Made by a program: the position numbers and the translations under genes
In this document: piece after piece, positions 1-6,218 of the stretch
How positions within the stretch are numbered: the first letter of the stretch is position 1
How the letters are laid out: each line of letters opens with the position of its first letter
DNA from: an uncultured Flavobacteriales bacterium
Lineage (GTDB): Bacteria > Bacteroidota > Bacteroidia > Palsa-965
Direction of reading: 5' to 3'
Length of the DNA: 6,218 nt
Assembly (NCBI GenBank): GCA_937974275.1
Contig: CALJIF010000100.1
Coordinates: forward strand, 1-6,218
Notes under the pieces: model-generated
Told to the model about the DNA's origin: nothing
Databases searched by the model: none
What the model saw: the letters and a program-made list of their open reading frames with translations, nothing else

Positions 1-1043
1 TTAAAGCAACGTATGATTTTGTATTGAATCAAACGAATGTTGATCATAAAGCATCGTCGCACGGAACAGCAGTGTTGTCTTGCATTGTCGGAAAAGTAGA
101 AGGCGTGAATTTAGGTTATGCTCCTGATGCCTCGGTGCTGCTTGCGCGTATTGCACGTGAAGGCGGAAATCAATTCAAATCGGAACAAAATTTTGTTCGT
201 GCGTTGGAATGGGCGGATAGTTTGGGTGCTAACATTATCAATATGTCCGGTGGTCCGAACGAACGATCGTATTTCGCGGAGCAAATGGACGGAAAAACGG
301 CACTAATTTCGAGAGCTGCTAACATTGCAGCGCGCAAGGGAATTTTAGTAATCGCTGCCGCGGGAAACAACGGTGAGTACGATGAAGAATGGAATATCTT
401 ACCTCCCGGAGATGCGGACAGTGCGCTATGTGTAACGGCATTGGATGAATCGGGGAAATATGGTGCTGCCTATTCTTCTTATGGTCCAACGGCCGATTTC
501 AGAAGAAAGCCCGACATCTGCGCGCCCGGAACTGCTTTTGTGGCGCAATGTAATTTGAAAGGAACTTGCACGTATGGTTGGGAAGAAGGAACATCTTTCG
601 CTGCACCATTTGTGACCGGTCTTGCAGCATGTGTGATGCAGATCTATCCCGATTCCGGAGCGATGGCTGTTTATCGGATGTTGCAGCGACGTGCTTCATT
701 ATATCCGTATTACGATTATCTGCACGGTTACGGTGTACCGCAAACCGATTCGTTATTACAGGATGCCGGATATGCCATTAAACGCGATAGTGTTAACGTT
801 GGTAAGGATCAATTGCAGATTGAAAAACTTGCTGAGGCCGTTACGTTTACGGCACGTTTTAGTGATGAACGTAAAAATTCCGATTATCTTTTTGTCGCAG
901 TGAAATCCGGAGATAAAGTAGTGTATTATGCTGTGCATCGTGTAACGGCATGCGGCGAGGTGCGTGTGCGCATGCGGGAAGAATGGCTGTATTGTAAAAT
1001 GATTGTACGAATGGGAAGTTATTATGCGGAATTGGATTTGTAG
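1..1043 (+). CDS. Subtilisin-like S8 serine peptidase, 5'-truncated by the window edge
   Basis: Secreted endopeptidase of the subtilase (S8) family, presumably cutting proteins outside the cytoplasm. The reading frame is open from base 3 to the TAG at 1041-1043 (346 residues visible). The first possible start, a TTG at 24, is not credible because the catalytic Asp region must lie upstream. Visible family marks are the catalytic His in HGTAVLS (His codon 60-62), the oxyanion-hole Asn in AAAGNNGEYD (366-368), and the nucleophile Ser in GTSFAAPFVTGLAA (594-596). The peptidase fold should end near base 760. About 90 residues follow, with alternating hydrophobic residues suggesting a small beta-rich C-terminal extension. 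I see no recognisable type IX secretion sorting signal at the C-terminus, so the export route is unclear. The 3' end overlaps the next gene by 20 bases, which suggests one transcript. The family call is secure; substrate and location are inferred. Confidence 0.93.
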   Translation, partial: KATYDFVLNQTNVDHKASSHGTAVLSCIVGKVEGVNLGYAPDASVLLARIAREGGNQFKSEQNFVRALEWADSLGANIINMSGGPNERSYFAEQMDGKTALISRAANIAARKGILVIAAAGNNGEYDEEWNILPPGDADSALCVTALDESGKYGAAYSSYGPTADFRRKPDICAPGTAFVAQCNLKGTCTYGWEEGTSFAAPFVTGLAACVMQIYPDSGAMAVYRMLQRRASLYPYYDYLHGYGVPQTDSLLQDAGYAIKRDSVNVGKDQLQIEKLAEAVTFTARFSDERKNSDYLFVAVKSGDKVVYYAVHRVTACGEVRVRMREEWLYCKMIVRMGSYYAELDL

Positions 1044-1761
1044 GATCATGATCATTTTGCTTTCCGGTACAACAACTGATGCATTTAGTCAGGTGATTGT
1101 AGAGCGCGACGTGGACACGGTTGCCCGAAAGATTAATATTGGCCCTAATCGTCAGTTTTATTTTCAAACCATCATGGGATATGGACTGGTTGCATCGCGT
1201 GCAGAGCAAGGTGCTAAGGTGAATTGGTGGAGCACGCAGTTTCATTATGGGTTCCGGTTTAAATGGAAATTGTGGAGGCATCAGGCATTGTTGAGTGAAT
1301 TGTATTACATCAATGATCGTTATGTCATCAACCAGAAACAGGTGAAACGTTTACCCATTGATGCCGTTGCGCACAAACGGGAACGTATCAGCACCAACTC
1401 GCTCAGTCTTTTGTTGGGTCATCGTTTTGTGTATTCGAATAAGGGTAATGTCAGCGGAAATTATTTTGACATTGGTGCGTATGCCTCTTGGTCATTCTGG
1501 TCGGCGAATGTTTATGTGGATCAATTCGCTTACGCTAATGATCCGCGAGGAAAAATGATTCGTTCCAAAACACGATGGAGTCAGCCGAATTATTTAAATG
1601 ATTTGAATTATGGCTTTTATGCGCGGTATGGTTCTGAAGGCATTGCCATCTGGGCGCGTTATCGCTATTCCGATTTGGTGAAAGATAGTTCACAACCTGT
1701 CCAAAATTATCCTGAATTACCGCGCTTATTTATTGGCTTCGAGGTAGCGGTTCCGGAATAA
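1024..1761 (+). CDS. Secreted, probable outer-membrane beta-barrel protein of unknown function
   Basis: A 245-residue protein I cannot assign to a named family. The ATG at 1024 is chosen because it gives a plausible signal peptide: a basic start MRNWICR, a short hydrophobic core IMIILLS, and a polar end TDAFSQ, with cleavage likely around residue 22. GGGAAG at 1013-1018 is a reasonable ribosome binding site 5 bases before this ATG. The next ATG at 1048 would remove the basic region. The rest is rich in Tyr, Trp, Phe, Arg and Asn, with repeated alternating stretches typical of barrel strands (for example SLSLLLGHRFVYS, NYFDIGAYASWSFWSANVYV, GIAIWARYRYSDL). The end, PRLFIGFEVAVPE, resembles a final strand but lacks the terminal aromatic residue. 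There are no cofactor or catalytic motifs. It overlaps the protease gene by 20 bases in another frame, so co-expression is likely. The beta-barrel call rests on pattern only. Confidence 0.8.
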   Translation: MRNWICRIMIILLSGTTTDAFSQVIVERDVDTVARKINIGPNRQFYFQTIMGYGLVASRAEQGAKVNWWSTQFHYGFRFKWKLWRHQALLSELYYINDRYVINQKQVKRLPIDAVAHKRERISTNSLSLLLGHRFVYSNKGNVSGNYFDIGAYASWSFWSANVYVDQFAYANDPRGKMIRSKTRWSQPNYLNDLNYGFYARYGSEGIAIWARYRYSDLVKDSSQPVQNYPELPRLFIGFEVAVPE

Positions 1762-1802
1762 CTTTCACGATATTTACACGTATAACCCAACAAACAATTG
1801 CC

Positions 1803-3581
1803 ATGAGTGTAAAACGCATTTTTGATCTGCTTGATTTTTACAAAAAAGAATTTCCCAATAAAGAGGTCATGTATGCCGGTAAGGTTGCAGGCAATTGGGA
1901 AACCTGGTCGTTTGCGAAATGCGAACAACTCATGGTTGATTTAGCTTCGGGTTTGGCAAGTCTTGGCGTTGAGCGCGGTGAACGAGTTATGCTGATGAGT
2001 AATAATCGTCCGGAGTGGAATATTATCGATTTCGCTTGTCAGTTAAGTGGTATCATTCTCGTTCCTGTTTATCCGAACATCAGCGAAAACGATTTGCAAT
2101 TTATCATTAACGATTGTGAAGCGCGTGTGCTTATTTATTCTTCGCCCGACCTTGCCGATAAAGCGAGTGCGGTACAAAAAGGAGCAAAACAGCAAGTGCA
2201 TCTTTATTCTATTGAACCCGTTACCGGAGTGGATCATTGGATGAGTCTGGTGGAACGCGGTATTGGTAATAGAGCAGAGGAGCGCATAGCAGCCGTAAAG
2301 CGTGAAACGAAAGCAAACGATCTGGTTACCTTATTATACACCAGTGGAACAACAGGTACACCCAAAGGAGTGATGTTGTCGCATGAAAATTTGGTAAGCA
2401 ATTTCACCGCGTTAAAAGATTTACCGCCGATTGATGGCAATAGCATCGTATTAAGTTTTCTGCCGTTGAATCACATTTACGAACGCATGTTAACGTATTT
2501 GTATGTGATGAAAGGAAGCTCCATTTATTATGCGGAGAGTTTGGAGAAAATCGGTGAGAATATTAAAGAAGTTAAGCCGCACATGTTTTCGTGTGTGCCG
2601 CGATTGTTGGAGAAAGTGTATGATAAGATTATTACCAAAGCTTCCGAATTAAGTCCAATTAAGAAGGCATTATTTTTCTGGGCGTTGGGTCTTGGCGAGC
2701 GTTTCGATATCAGACCGGAGCATAGAAGCGGTTGGTATAATTTTCAATTAAAAATTGCTCGTAAACTGATCTTCAGCAAATGGCAGGAGGCATTGGGTGG
2801 TAATGTGCGTGCAATGGTTTCGGGTGGAGCAGCATTAAATCCTCGTCTGGCACGTATTTTCTGGGCTGCAGATATTCCTGTTTTGGAAGGTTACGGGTTA
2901 ACAGAGACATCTCCGGTGATCGCTGTAAATACGCTTACTCCCGGACATACACGGTTCGGTACCGTTGGTCCTGTTATTAGTAATGTGCAGGTGAAAATTG
3001 CTGAGGATGGTGAGATTTTGATGAAGGGACCAAGTTTGATGTTGGGATATTACAAGCGTCAGGATGCCACCGATGAAGTGATTGATAAAGAAGGTTGGTT
3101 CCATACCGGCGATATCGGCCATATGGAAGAGGGTAAGTATTTGAAAATTACCGATCGTAAAAAAGAAATTTTCAAAACATCAGGCGGGAAGTACATTGCT
3201 CCTCAAGTGATCGAAAACGCATTGAACAGTTCGCGCTTTATCGAACAATCGATGGTGGTGGGTGAAAACCAAAAATTTCCGGGAGCTATTGTGGTGCCAT
3301 CGTTTGCCTTTGTGCGCGAATGGGCGAAGCGTCATGAAATTGCTGTGCCGTCAACAGATGCAGAGTTGGTAAAGCATCCGAAGGTGATTGAGCGCATCAT
3401 GGAAGAGGTCGATACTGTCAATAAAGACTTGGCGCAATACGAACGTATTAAACAGATTATCGTGCGTCCAACCTTGTTCTCGATTGAAGGTGGTCATTTA
3501 ACACCAAAGCTGAGTTTGAAGCGCAAATTTATTCTGAATGAGCACGCCGGGGATATCGAGAAAATGTACGCGGGAGAATAA
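1803..3581 (+). CDS. Long-chain acyl-CoA synthetase (AMP-forming fatty acid-CoA ligase)
   Basis: Activates free fatty acids to acyl-CoA using ATP and CoA via an acyl-adenylate, the entry step to beta-oxidation and lipid recycling; it acts in the cytoplasm or at the inner membrane. At 592 residues it is full length for the FAA1/FadD15-type branch of the ANL superfamily. Motifs in order: phosphate-binding loop YTSGTTGTPKG (179-189), FLPLNHIYER (219-228) typical of this branch, GYGLTETSP (363-371) for the adenine and acyl pocket, HTGDIG with the ribose-binding Asp437, and hinge segment TDRKKEIFKTSGGKYIAP (450-467). The C-terminal LTPKLSLKRK (566-575) carries the Lys-rich segment expected to supply the adenylation lysine. 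The ATG at 1803 is the natural start, giving a short N-terminus before the AMP-binding domain; no strong Shine-Dalgarno is visible. It is followed 59 bases later by a fatty-acid-type MarR/FadN unit, supporting a catabolic role. Exact chain-length preference cannot be read from the sequence. Confidence 0.95.
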   Translation: MSVKRIFDLLDFYKKEFPNKEVMYAGKVAGNWETWSFAKCEQLMVDLASGLASLGVERGERVMLMSNNRPEWNIIDFACQLSGIILVPVYPNISENDLQFIINDCEARVLIYSSPDLADKASAVQKGAKQQVHLYSIEPVTGVDHWMSLVERGIGNRAEERIAAVKRETKANDLVTLLYTSGTTGTPKGVMLSHENLVSNFTALKDLPPIDGNSIVLSFLPLNHIYERMLTYLYVMKGSSIYYAESLEKIGENIKEVKPHMFSCVPRLLEKVYDKIITKASELSPIKKALFFWALGLGERFDIRPEHRSGWYNFQLKIARKLIFSKWQEALGGNVRAMVSGGAALNPRLARIFWAADIPVLEGYGLTETSPVIAVNTLTPGHTRFGTVGPVISNVQVKIAEDGEILMKGPSLMLGYYKRQDATDEVIDKEGWFHTGDIGHMEEGKYLKITDRKKEIFKTSGGKYIAPQVIENALNSSRFIEQSMVVGENQKFPGAIVVPSFAFVREWAKRHEIAVPSTDAELVKHPKVIERIMEEVDTVNKDLAQYERIKQIIVRPTLFSIEGGHLTPKLSLKRKFILNEHAGDIEKMYAGE

Positions 3582-3602
3582 TTTCTATTAAATTTTCTTA
3601 AA

Positions 3603-3620
3603 TATTATGCTTGCATAATA
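3603..3620. promoter_or_regulatory. Perfect 8-2-8 palindrome, candidate operator for the adjacent MarR regulator
   Basis: TATTATGC and GCATAATA are exact reverse complements separated by TT. The site lies in the AT-rich gap between the ligase stop and the regulator start, ending 20 bases before the ATG at 3641. MarR dimers usually bind palindromes of about 16-20 bp near their own promoter, so autoregulation of the regulator-fadN-like unit is the natural reading. The half-site also occurs at 924, 1020 and 2526, but there it simply encodes Tyr-Tyr-Ala and has no matching second arm at the right spacing. A -7-like element, TAAATTTT (3589-3596, compare Bacteroidota TAnnTTTG), lies just upstream and would put transcription start near the palindrome, but no convincing -33 element accompanies it. 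The palindrome is seen directly; binding is inferred. A rho-independent terminator is unlikely because the stem is AT-rich and no T-run follows. Confidence 0.65.
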
Positions 3621-3635
3621 AAAGTTTCTAACTTT
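3621..3635 (+). repeat. Small inverted repeat in the regulator leader (6-3-6)
   Basis: AAAGTT and AACTTT flank TCT, directly abutting the 18-bp palindrome and ending 5 bases before the regulator start codon. It could be a second, weaker protein-binding site or a weak hairpin over the translation start. An AT-rich 6-bp stem can also occur by chance in such a leader, so function is uncertain. Confidence 0.3.
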
Positions 3636-3640
3636 CCGAT

Positions 3641-4093
3641 ATGATGTCGGATAAGAAAGAAACGTATTGTGCAAGAATTAAGCAGTCGTGGCATGCGATT
3701 TCCCGCATGTATAATGCCGAAGGCGAAGATCATCAGCTGTCTACTACTGTTGGTTTTATTCTATTACAAATAAATACGCCTGAAGGTGTGCCTTCTACAA
3801 GCATAGGTCCTGCAATTGGCATGGAAGCTACAAGTTTGGTGCGCACGTTGAATTTTATGGAAGAGCAGGGTTGGATTAAGCGCAAGAAGGACAAAAGTGA
3901 TGGTCGTAAAGTGTTGATTGCGTTAACTCCAAAAGGAAAATTGAAACGTGATATTTCGCGGAAGGCTGTAAAGGATTTTAACGAGGCGATATCGAAACGG
4001 CTTTCTTCTAAAAAGCTGCAGGTATTTAATGAAGTTATTGCGGAAATTAATGCGATTGCGGAAGAACGCAAAGCCATAAAAATTGAGTCATGA
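3641..4093 (+). CDS. MarR-family transcriptional regulator, probable repressor of fatty-acid degradation
   Basis: A 150-residue winged helix-turn-helix protein, the usual MarR length, expected to act as a dimer on DNA in the cytoplasm. N-terminal helices (about 8-45) lead into the DNA-binding region: TSIGPAIGMEATSLVRTLNF (53-72) covers the helix-turn-helix and recognition helix. The wing follows at about 78-95 with the family DxR signature in KSDGRKV (Asp87, Arg89) and then LTPKGK. C-terminal helices (about 100-143) are rich in Lys and Glu and should form the dimer interface. Two ATG codons are in tandem (3641 and 3644); either could be used, and no Shine-Dalgarno separates them. The stop overlaps the start of the bifunctional beta-oxidation gene as ATGA, indicating co-transcription and translational coupling. 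The palindrome at 3603-3620 is the likely autoregulatory site. By analogy with other fatty-acid regulators an acyl-CoA inducer is plausible, but no ligand can be read from the sequence. Confidence 0.9.
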   Translation: MMSDKKETYCARIKQSWHAISRMYNAEGEDHQLSTTVGFILLQINTPEGVPSTSIGPAIGMEATSLVRTLNFMEEQGWIKRKKDKSDGRKVLIALTPKGKLKRDISRKAVKDFNEAISKRLSSKKLQVFNEVIAEINAIAEERKAIKIES

Positions 4094-6218
4094 AAAGAAT
4101 CGTAAAGCGTATTGCAGTATTGGGTTCGGGAGTCATGGGTTCCCGTATTGCTTGTCATTTCGCACACACCGGATTTGAAGTGTTGTTGTTGGATATTGCG
4201 CCTAAGGAATTGTTGGAAAGCGAAACGAAAAAGGGGCTCACATTAGAGTCGGCTCCGGTTCGTAATCGTATTGTGAATGATGCACTACAGGCGGCATTAA
4301 AGTCGAATCCTTCTCCGATTTATCGGAAGTCGTTTGCACAGCGCATTACTACCGGCAATTTTACAGACAATATGAAAGACATCGCTACTTGCGACTGGAT
4401 TATTGAAGTTGTGGTGGAGCGTCTGGATATCAAACAACAAATTTTTGAGCAGGTAGAAAGGTTCCGTAAACCGGGAGCGCTCATTACTTCCAATACTTCG
4501 GGAATTCCCATGCATTTATTAACGCAAGGACGATCCGATGATTTCATCAAGCATTTCTGCGGTACGCACTTTTTCAATCCTCCACGATATCTGCGGTTGC
4601 TGGAAATTATTCCTACTCCGCATACAGATCCTGCTGTGATTGATTTTCTGCTACACTTCGGAGAATTGCATCTCGGAAAAACAACGGTGTTGTGTAAAGA
4701 CACGCCGGCATTTATCGCTAATCGTATCGGTGTGTACGGCATCATGTCCTTGTTTCATCAGGTGAAGTCCATGGGGCTTACCGTTGAAGAAGTCGATAAA
4801 TTAACAGGCCCCGTTCTCGGTCGTCCGAAGTCCGCAACATTCAGAACATGTGATGTTGTGGGACTTGACACTTTGGTGCATGTAGCGAATGGTTTGTATC
4901 AGGCTTGTCCTCAAGATGAAGCACACGATTTATTTCAGTTGCCTGAATATGTGGCCACGATGAATGCAAACAAATGGCTTGGTGATAAGTCGGGACAAGG
5001 GTTTTATAAAAAGGTGAAGAACGCTGAAGGCAAGTCCGAAATTCTGGCTTTGGACCTGAATACCTTGGAGTATCGTCCTCAACAAAAAGTGAAGTTTGCA
5101 ACGTTGGAACAAACCAAAGTAATTGACGCTGTTCCTGCGCGCATGAAGGTGTTGGTGGAAGGAACGGATAAGGCCGGAGAATTTTATCGACAGTCGTTTG
5201 CAGGTTTGTTTGCGTACTGTGCGAATCGAATTCCGGAAATCAGCGATGAGTTGTATAAGATTGATCAGGCCATGAACGCCGGATTCGGTTGGGAACTAGG
5301 TCCATTCGAAATGTGGGACGCGGTAGGTGTTCATAAAGGAGTTGAGTTAATAAAAACTACCGGACTTCAACTTGCATCGTGGGTAGAGGATATGCTGAAG
5401 CAAGGAATCACTTCGTTTTACAAACGTTCAGCGCAAGGATTGTATTATTATGATAGTAATAAGCGCGATTATGTTTTAGTTCCGGGAACTGAGCAATTTA
5501 TTCTTTTAAAGAATATTCGGGAAACTAAAACGGTGTGGAAAAATTCAGGAACAACCTTAACCGATATTGGTGATGGAGTGTTGAATCTGGAGTTTCACAC
5601 GAAGATGAATACCATTGGAGGCGAAGTGTTGCAAGGTATTAATACCGCAATTGATAAAGCAGAGAAGGAATTCAGAGGATTGGTGATTTCTAATGAAGGT
5701 GCTAATTTTTCTGCAGGAGCAAATCTGGGCATGGTGTTTATGTTTGCCGTAGAGCAGGAGTGGGATGAATTGGATTTCGCAGTTCGCGCATTCCAGCAGG
5801 CGACTTCACGTATTCGATATTCTTCTATTCCGGTTGTTGTTGCTCCGCATAATTTGACGCTGGGTGGTGGCACGGAAATTTGTTTGCATGCGGATGCGGT
5901 TGTTGCTCATGCTGAAACCTATATGGGTCTGGTTGAATTCGGAGTAGGTGTAATTCCGGGCGGTGGCGGCACTAAAGAATTTGCATTACGATTGTCGGAC
6001 GAACTGACAGAAGGCGATGTAGAATTAAACGCATTCAGAAAGCGCTTTCTAACGATTGGACAGGCACAGGTTTCTACTTCTGCTTACGAAGCGTTTGATT
6101 TAGGATATCTGCGCGAAGGCGTGGATGAAGTCGTGTATTCCCGCGATCGACTATTACTTCGTGCAAAAGAAAAAGCAATCGAATTAATGAAAATAAATCA
6201 GAATTACTCAAAAAAATT
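4090..6218 (+). CDS. fadN: Bifunctional 3-hydroxyacyl-CoA dehydrogenase / enoyl-CoA hydratase (FadN-type), 3'-truncated by the window edge
   Basis: Carries out two successive steps of beta-oxidation in the cytoplasm: hydration of trans-2-enoyl-CoA and NAD-dependent oxidation of L-3-hydroxyacyl-CoA. The frame is open from ATG 4090 to the right edge without a stop (709 full codons); relatives are near 790-800 residues, so roughly 80-90 are missing. The dehydrogenase part comes first: Rossmann loop GSGVMG (12-17), NAD-ribose Asp35, SNTSG with Ser137, GTHFFNPP with catalytic His160, Glu172, and DTPAFIANR with Asn211. HCDH C-terminal domains follow at about 206-310 and 370-430 (FGWELGPFEMWD, 400-411). 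The crotonase-fold hydratase spans about 490-680: FSAGANL (540-546) and LGGGTE (591-596) for the oxyanion hole, with both hydratase glutamates present (Glu596 and Glu616, before GVGVIPGGGGTK). This HAD-ECH order matches Bacillus FadN and is the reverse of FadB. It overlaps the regulator gene by 4 bases. The symbol is by domain order and similarity, not proven orthology. Confidence 0.93.
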   Translation, partial: MKRIVKRIAVLGSGVMGSRIACHFAHTGFEVLLLDIAPKELLESETKKGLTLESAPVRNRIVNDALQAALKSNPSPIYRKSFAQRITTGNFTDNMKDIATCDWIIEVVVERLDIKQQIFEQVERFRKPGALITSNTSGIPMHLLTQGRSDDFIKHFCGTHFFNPPRYLRLLEIIPTPHTDPAVIDFLLHFGELHLGKTTVLCKDTPAFIANRIGVYGIMSLFHQVKSMGLTVEEVDKLTGPVLGRPKSATFRTCDVVGLDTLVHVANGLYQACPQDEAHDLFQLPEYVATMNANKWLGDKSGQGFYKKVKNAEGKSEILALDLNTLEYRPQQKVKFATLEQTKVIDAVPARMKVLVEGTDKAGEFYRQSFAGLFAYCANRIPEISDELYKIDQAMNAGFGWELGPFEMWDAVGVHKGVELIKTTGLQLASWVEDMLKQGITSFYKRSAQGLYYYDSNKRDYVLVPGTEQFILLKNIRETKTVWKNSGTTLTDIGDGVLNLEFHTKMNTIGGEVLQGINTAIDKAEKEFRGLVISNEGANFSAGANLGMVFMFAVEQEWDELDFAVRAFQQATSRIRYSSIPVVVAPHNLTLGGGTEICLHADAVVAHAETYMGLVEFGVGVIPGGGGTKEFALRLSDELTEGDVELNAFRKRFLTIGQAQVSTSAYEAFDLGYLREGVDEVVYSRDRLLLRAKEKAIELMKINQNYSKK

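Noticed and set aside
24..26. TTG as the start codon of the protease
   Set aside because: The frame is open to the left edge and the codons before 24 read naturally into the family sequence. A start here would remove the catalytic Asp required by the fold.
924..939. Copy of the operator half-site TATTATGC followed three bases later by GCAT inside the protease gene
   Set aside because: The second arm matches only 4 bases and the spacer is 3 rather than 2. The half-site is explained by Tyr-Tyr-Ala codons (TAT TAT GCN), as are the copies at 1020 and 2526.
859..1281. Minus-strand open frame of 140 codons across the protease/barrel junction
   Set aside because: Overlaps two better supported genes, has a composition typical of antisense shadow frames (His, Cys, Asn rich) and shows no domain.
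1762..1802. Possible promoter (TATTTACA at 1771-1778) before the acyl-CoA synthetase
   Set aside because: Matches the Bacteroidota -7 consensus TAnnTTTG poorly and has no TTG element at the right distance.
3582..3640. Rho-independent terminator for the ligase
   Set aside because: The only dyads are AT-rich and not followed by a T-run; their position next to the MarR start favours regulation over termination.
3733..4167. Minus-strand open frame of 144 codons opposite the MarR gene
   Set aside because: Fully antisense to a clear MarR coding sequence and the start of the fadN-like gene; no recognisable motif and no sign of its own promoter.
4320..4745. Minus-strand open frame of 141 codons opposite the dehydrogenase domain
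   Set aside because: Antisense to conserved catalytic motifs, which constrain the sequence; no independent evidence of coding.

Overview
The window looks like chromosomal DNA from a member of the Bacteroidota. The reasons are moderate GC with many AT-rich codons, weak or absent Shine-Dalgarno sequences, AT-rich gene leaders, a signal peptide ending in AFSQ, and a ligase/MarR/HAD-ECH gene order familiar from that phylum. This assignment is inferred from style and gene content; there is no phylogenetic marker. All supported genes lie on the + strand and are tightly packed, with the largest intergenic gap under 60 bases.

Left part (1-1761). The window opens inside a subtilisin-family (S8) serine protease whose N-terminus and catalytic Asp lie to the left. 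Its catalytic His, oxyanion Asn and Ser are present. Its 3' end overlaps the start of a gene for a secreted, probably outer-membrane beta-barrel protein of unknown role. The two are probably co-transcribed and both act outside the cytoplasm.

Right part (1803-6218). This is a fatty-acid utilisation block. It holds a complete long-chain acyl-CoA synthetase (ATP-dependent activation of fatty acids), a MarR-family regulator, and a bifunctional 3-hydroxyacyl-CoA dehydrogenase/enoyl-CoA hydratase. The last gene has the HAD-then-ECH domain order of Bacillus FadN, the reverse of E. coli FadB, and runs off the right edge. The regulator and the bifunctional enzyme overlap by 4 bases (ATGA), so they are translationally coupled. 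A perfect 18-bp palindrome (8-bp arms, 2-bp spacer) sits 20 bases before the regulator start and is the best candidate operator for an acyl-CoA-responsive, autoregulated beta-oxidation operon. Thiolase and acyl-CoA dehydrogenase genes would be expected just past the right edge, but that is not visible here.

No mobile element, CRISPR array, RNA gene, defence system or clearly new system is visible. The most useful leads are the operator palindrome and the uncharacterised beta-barrel gene coupled to the protease.
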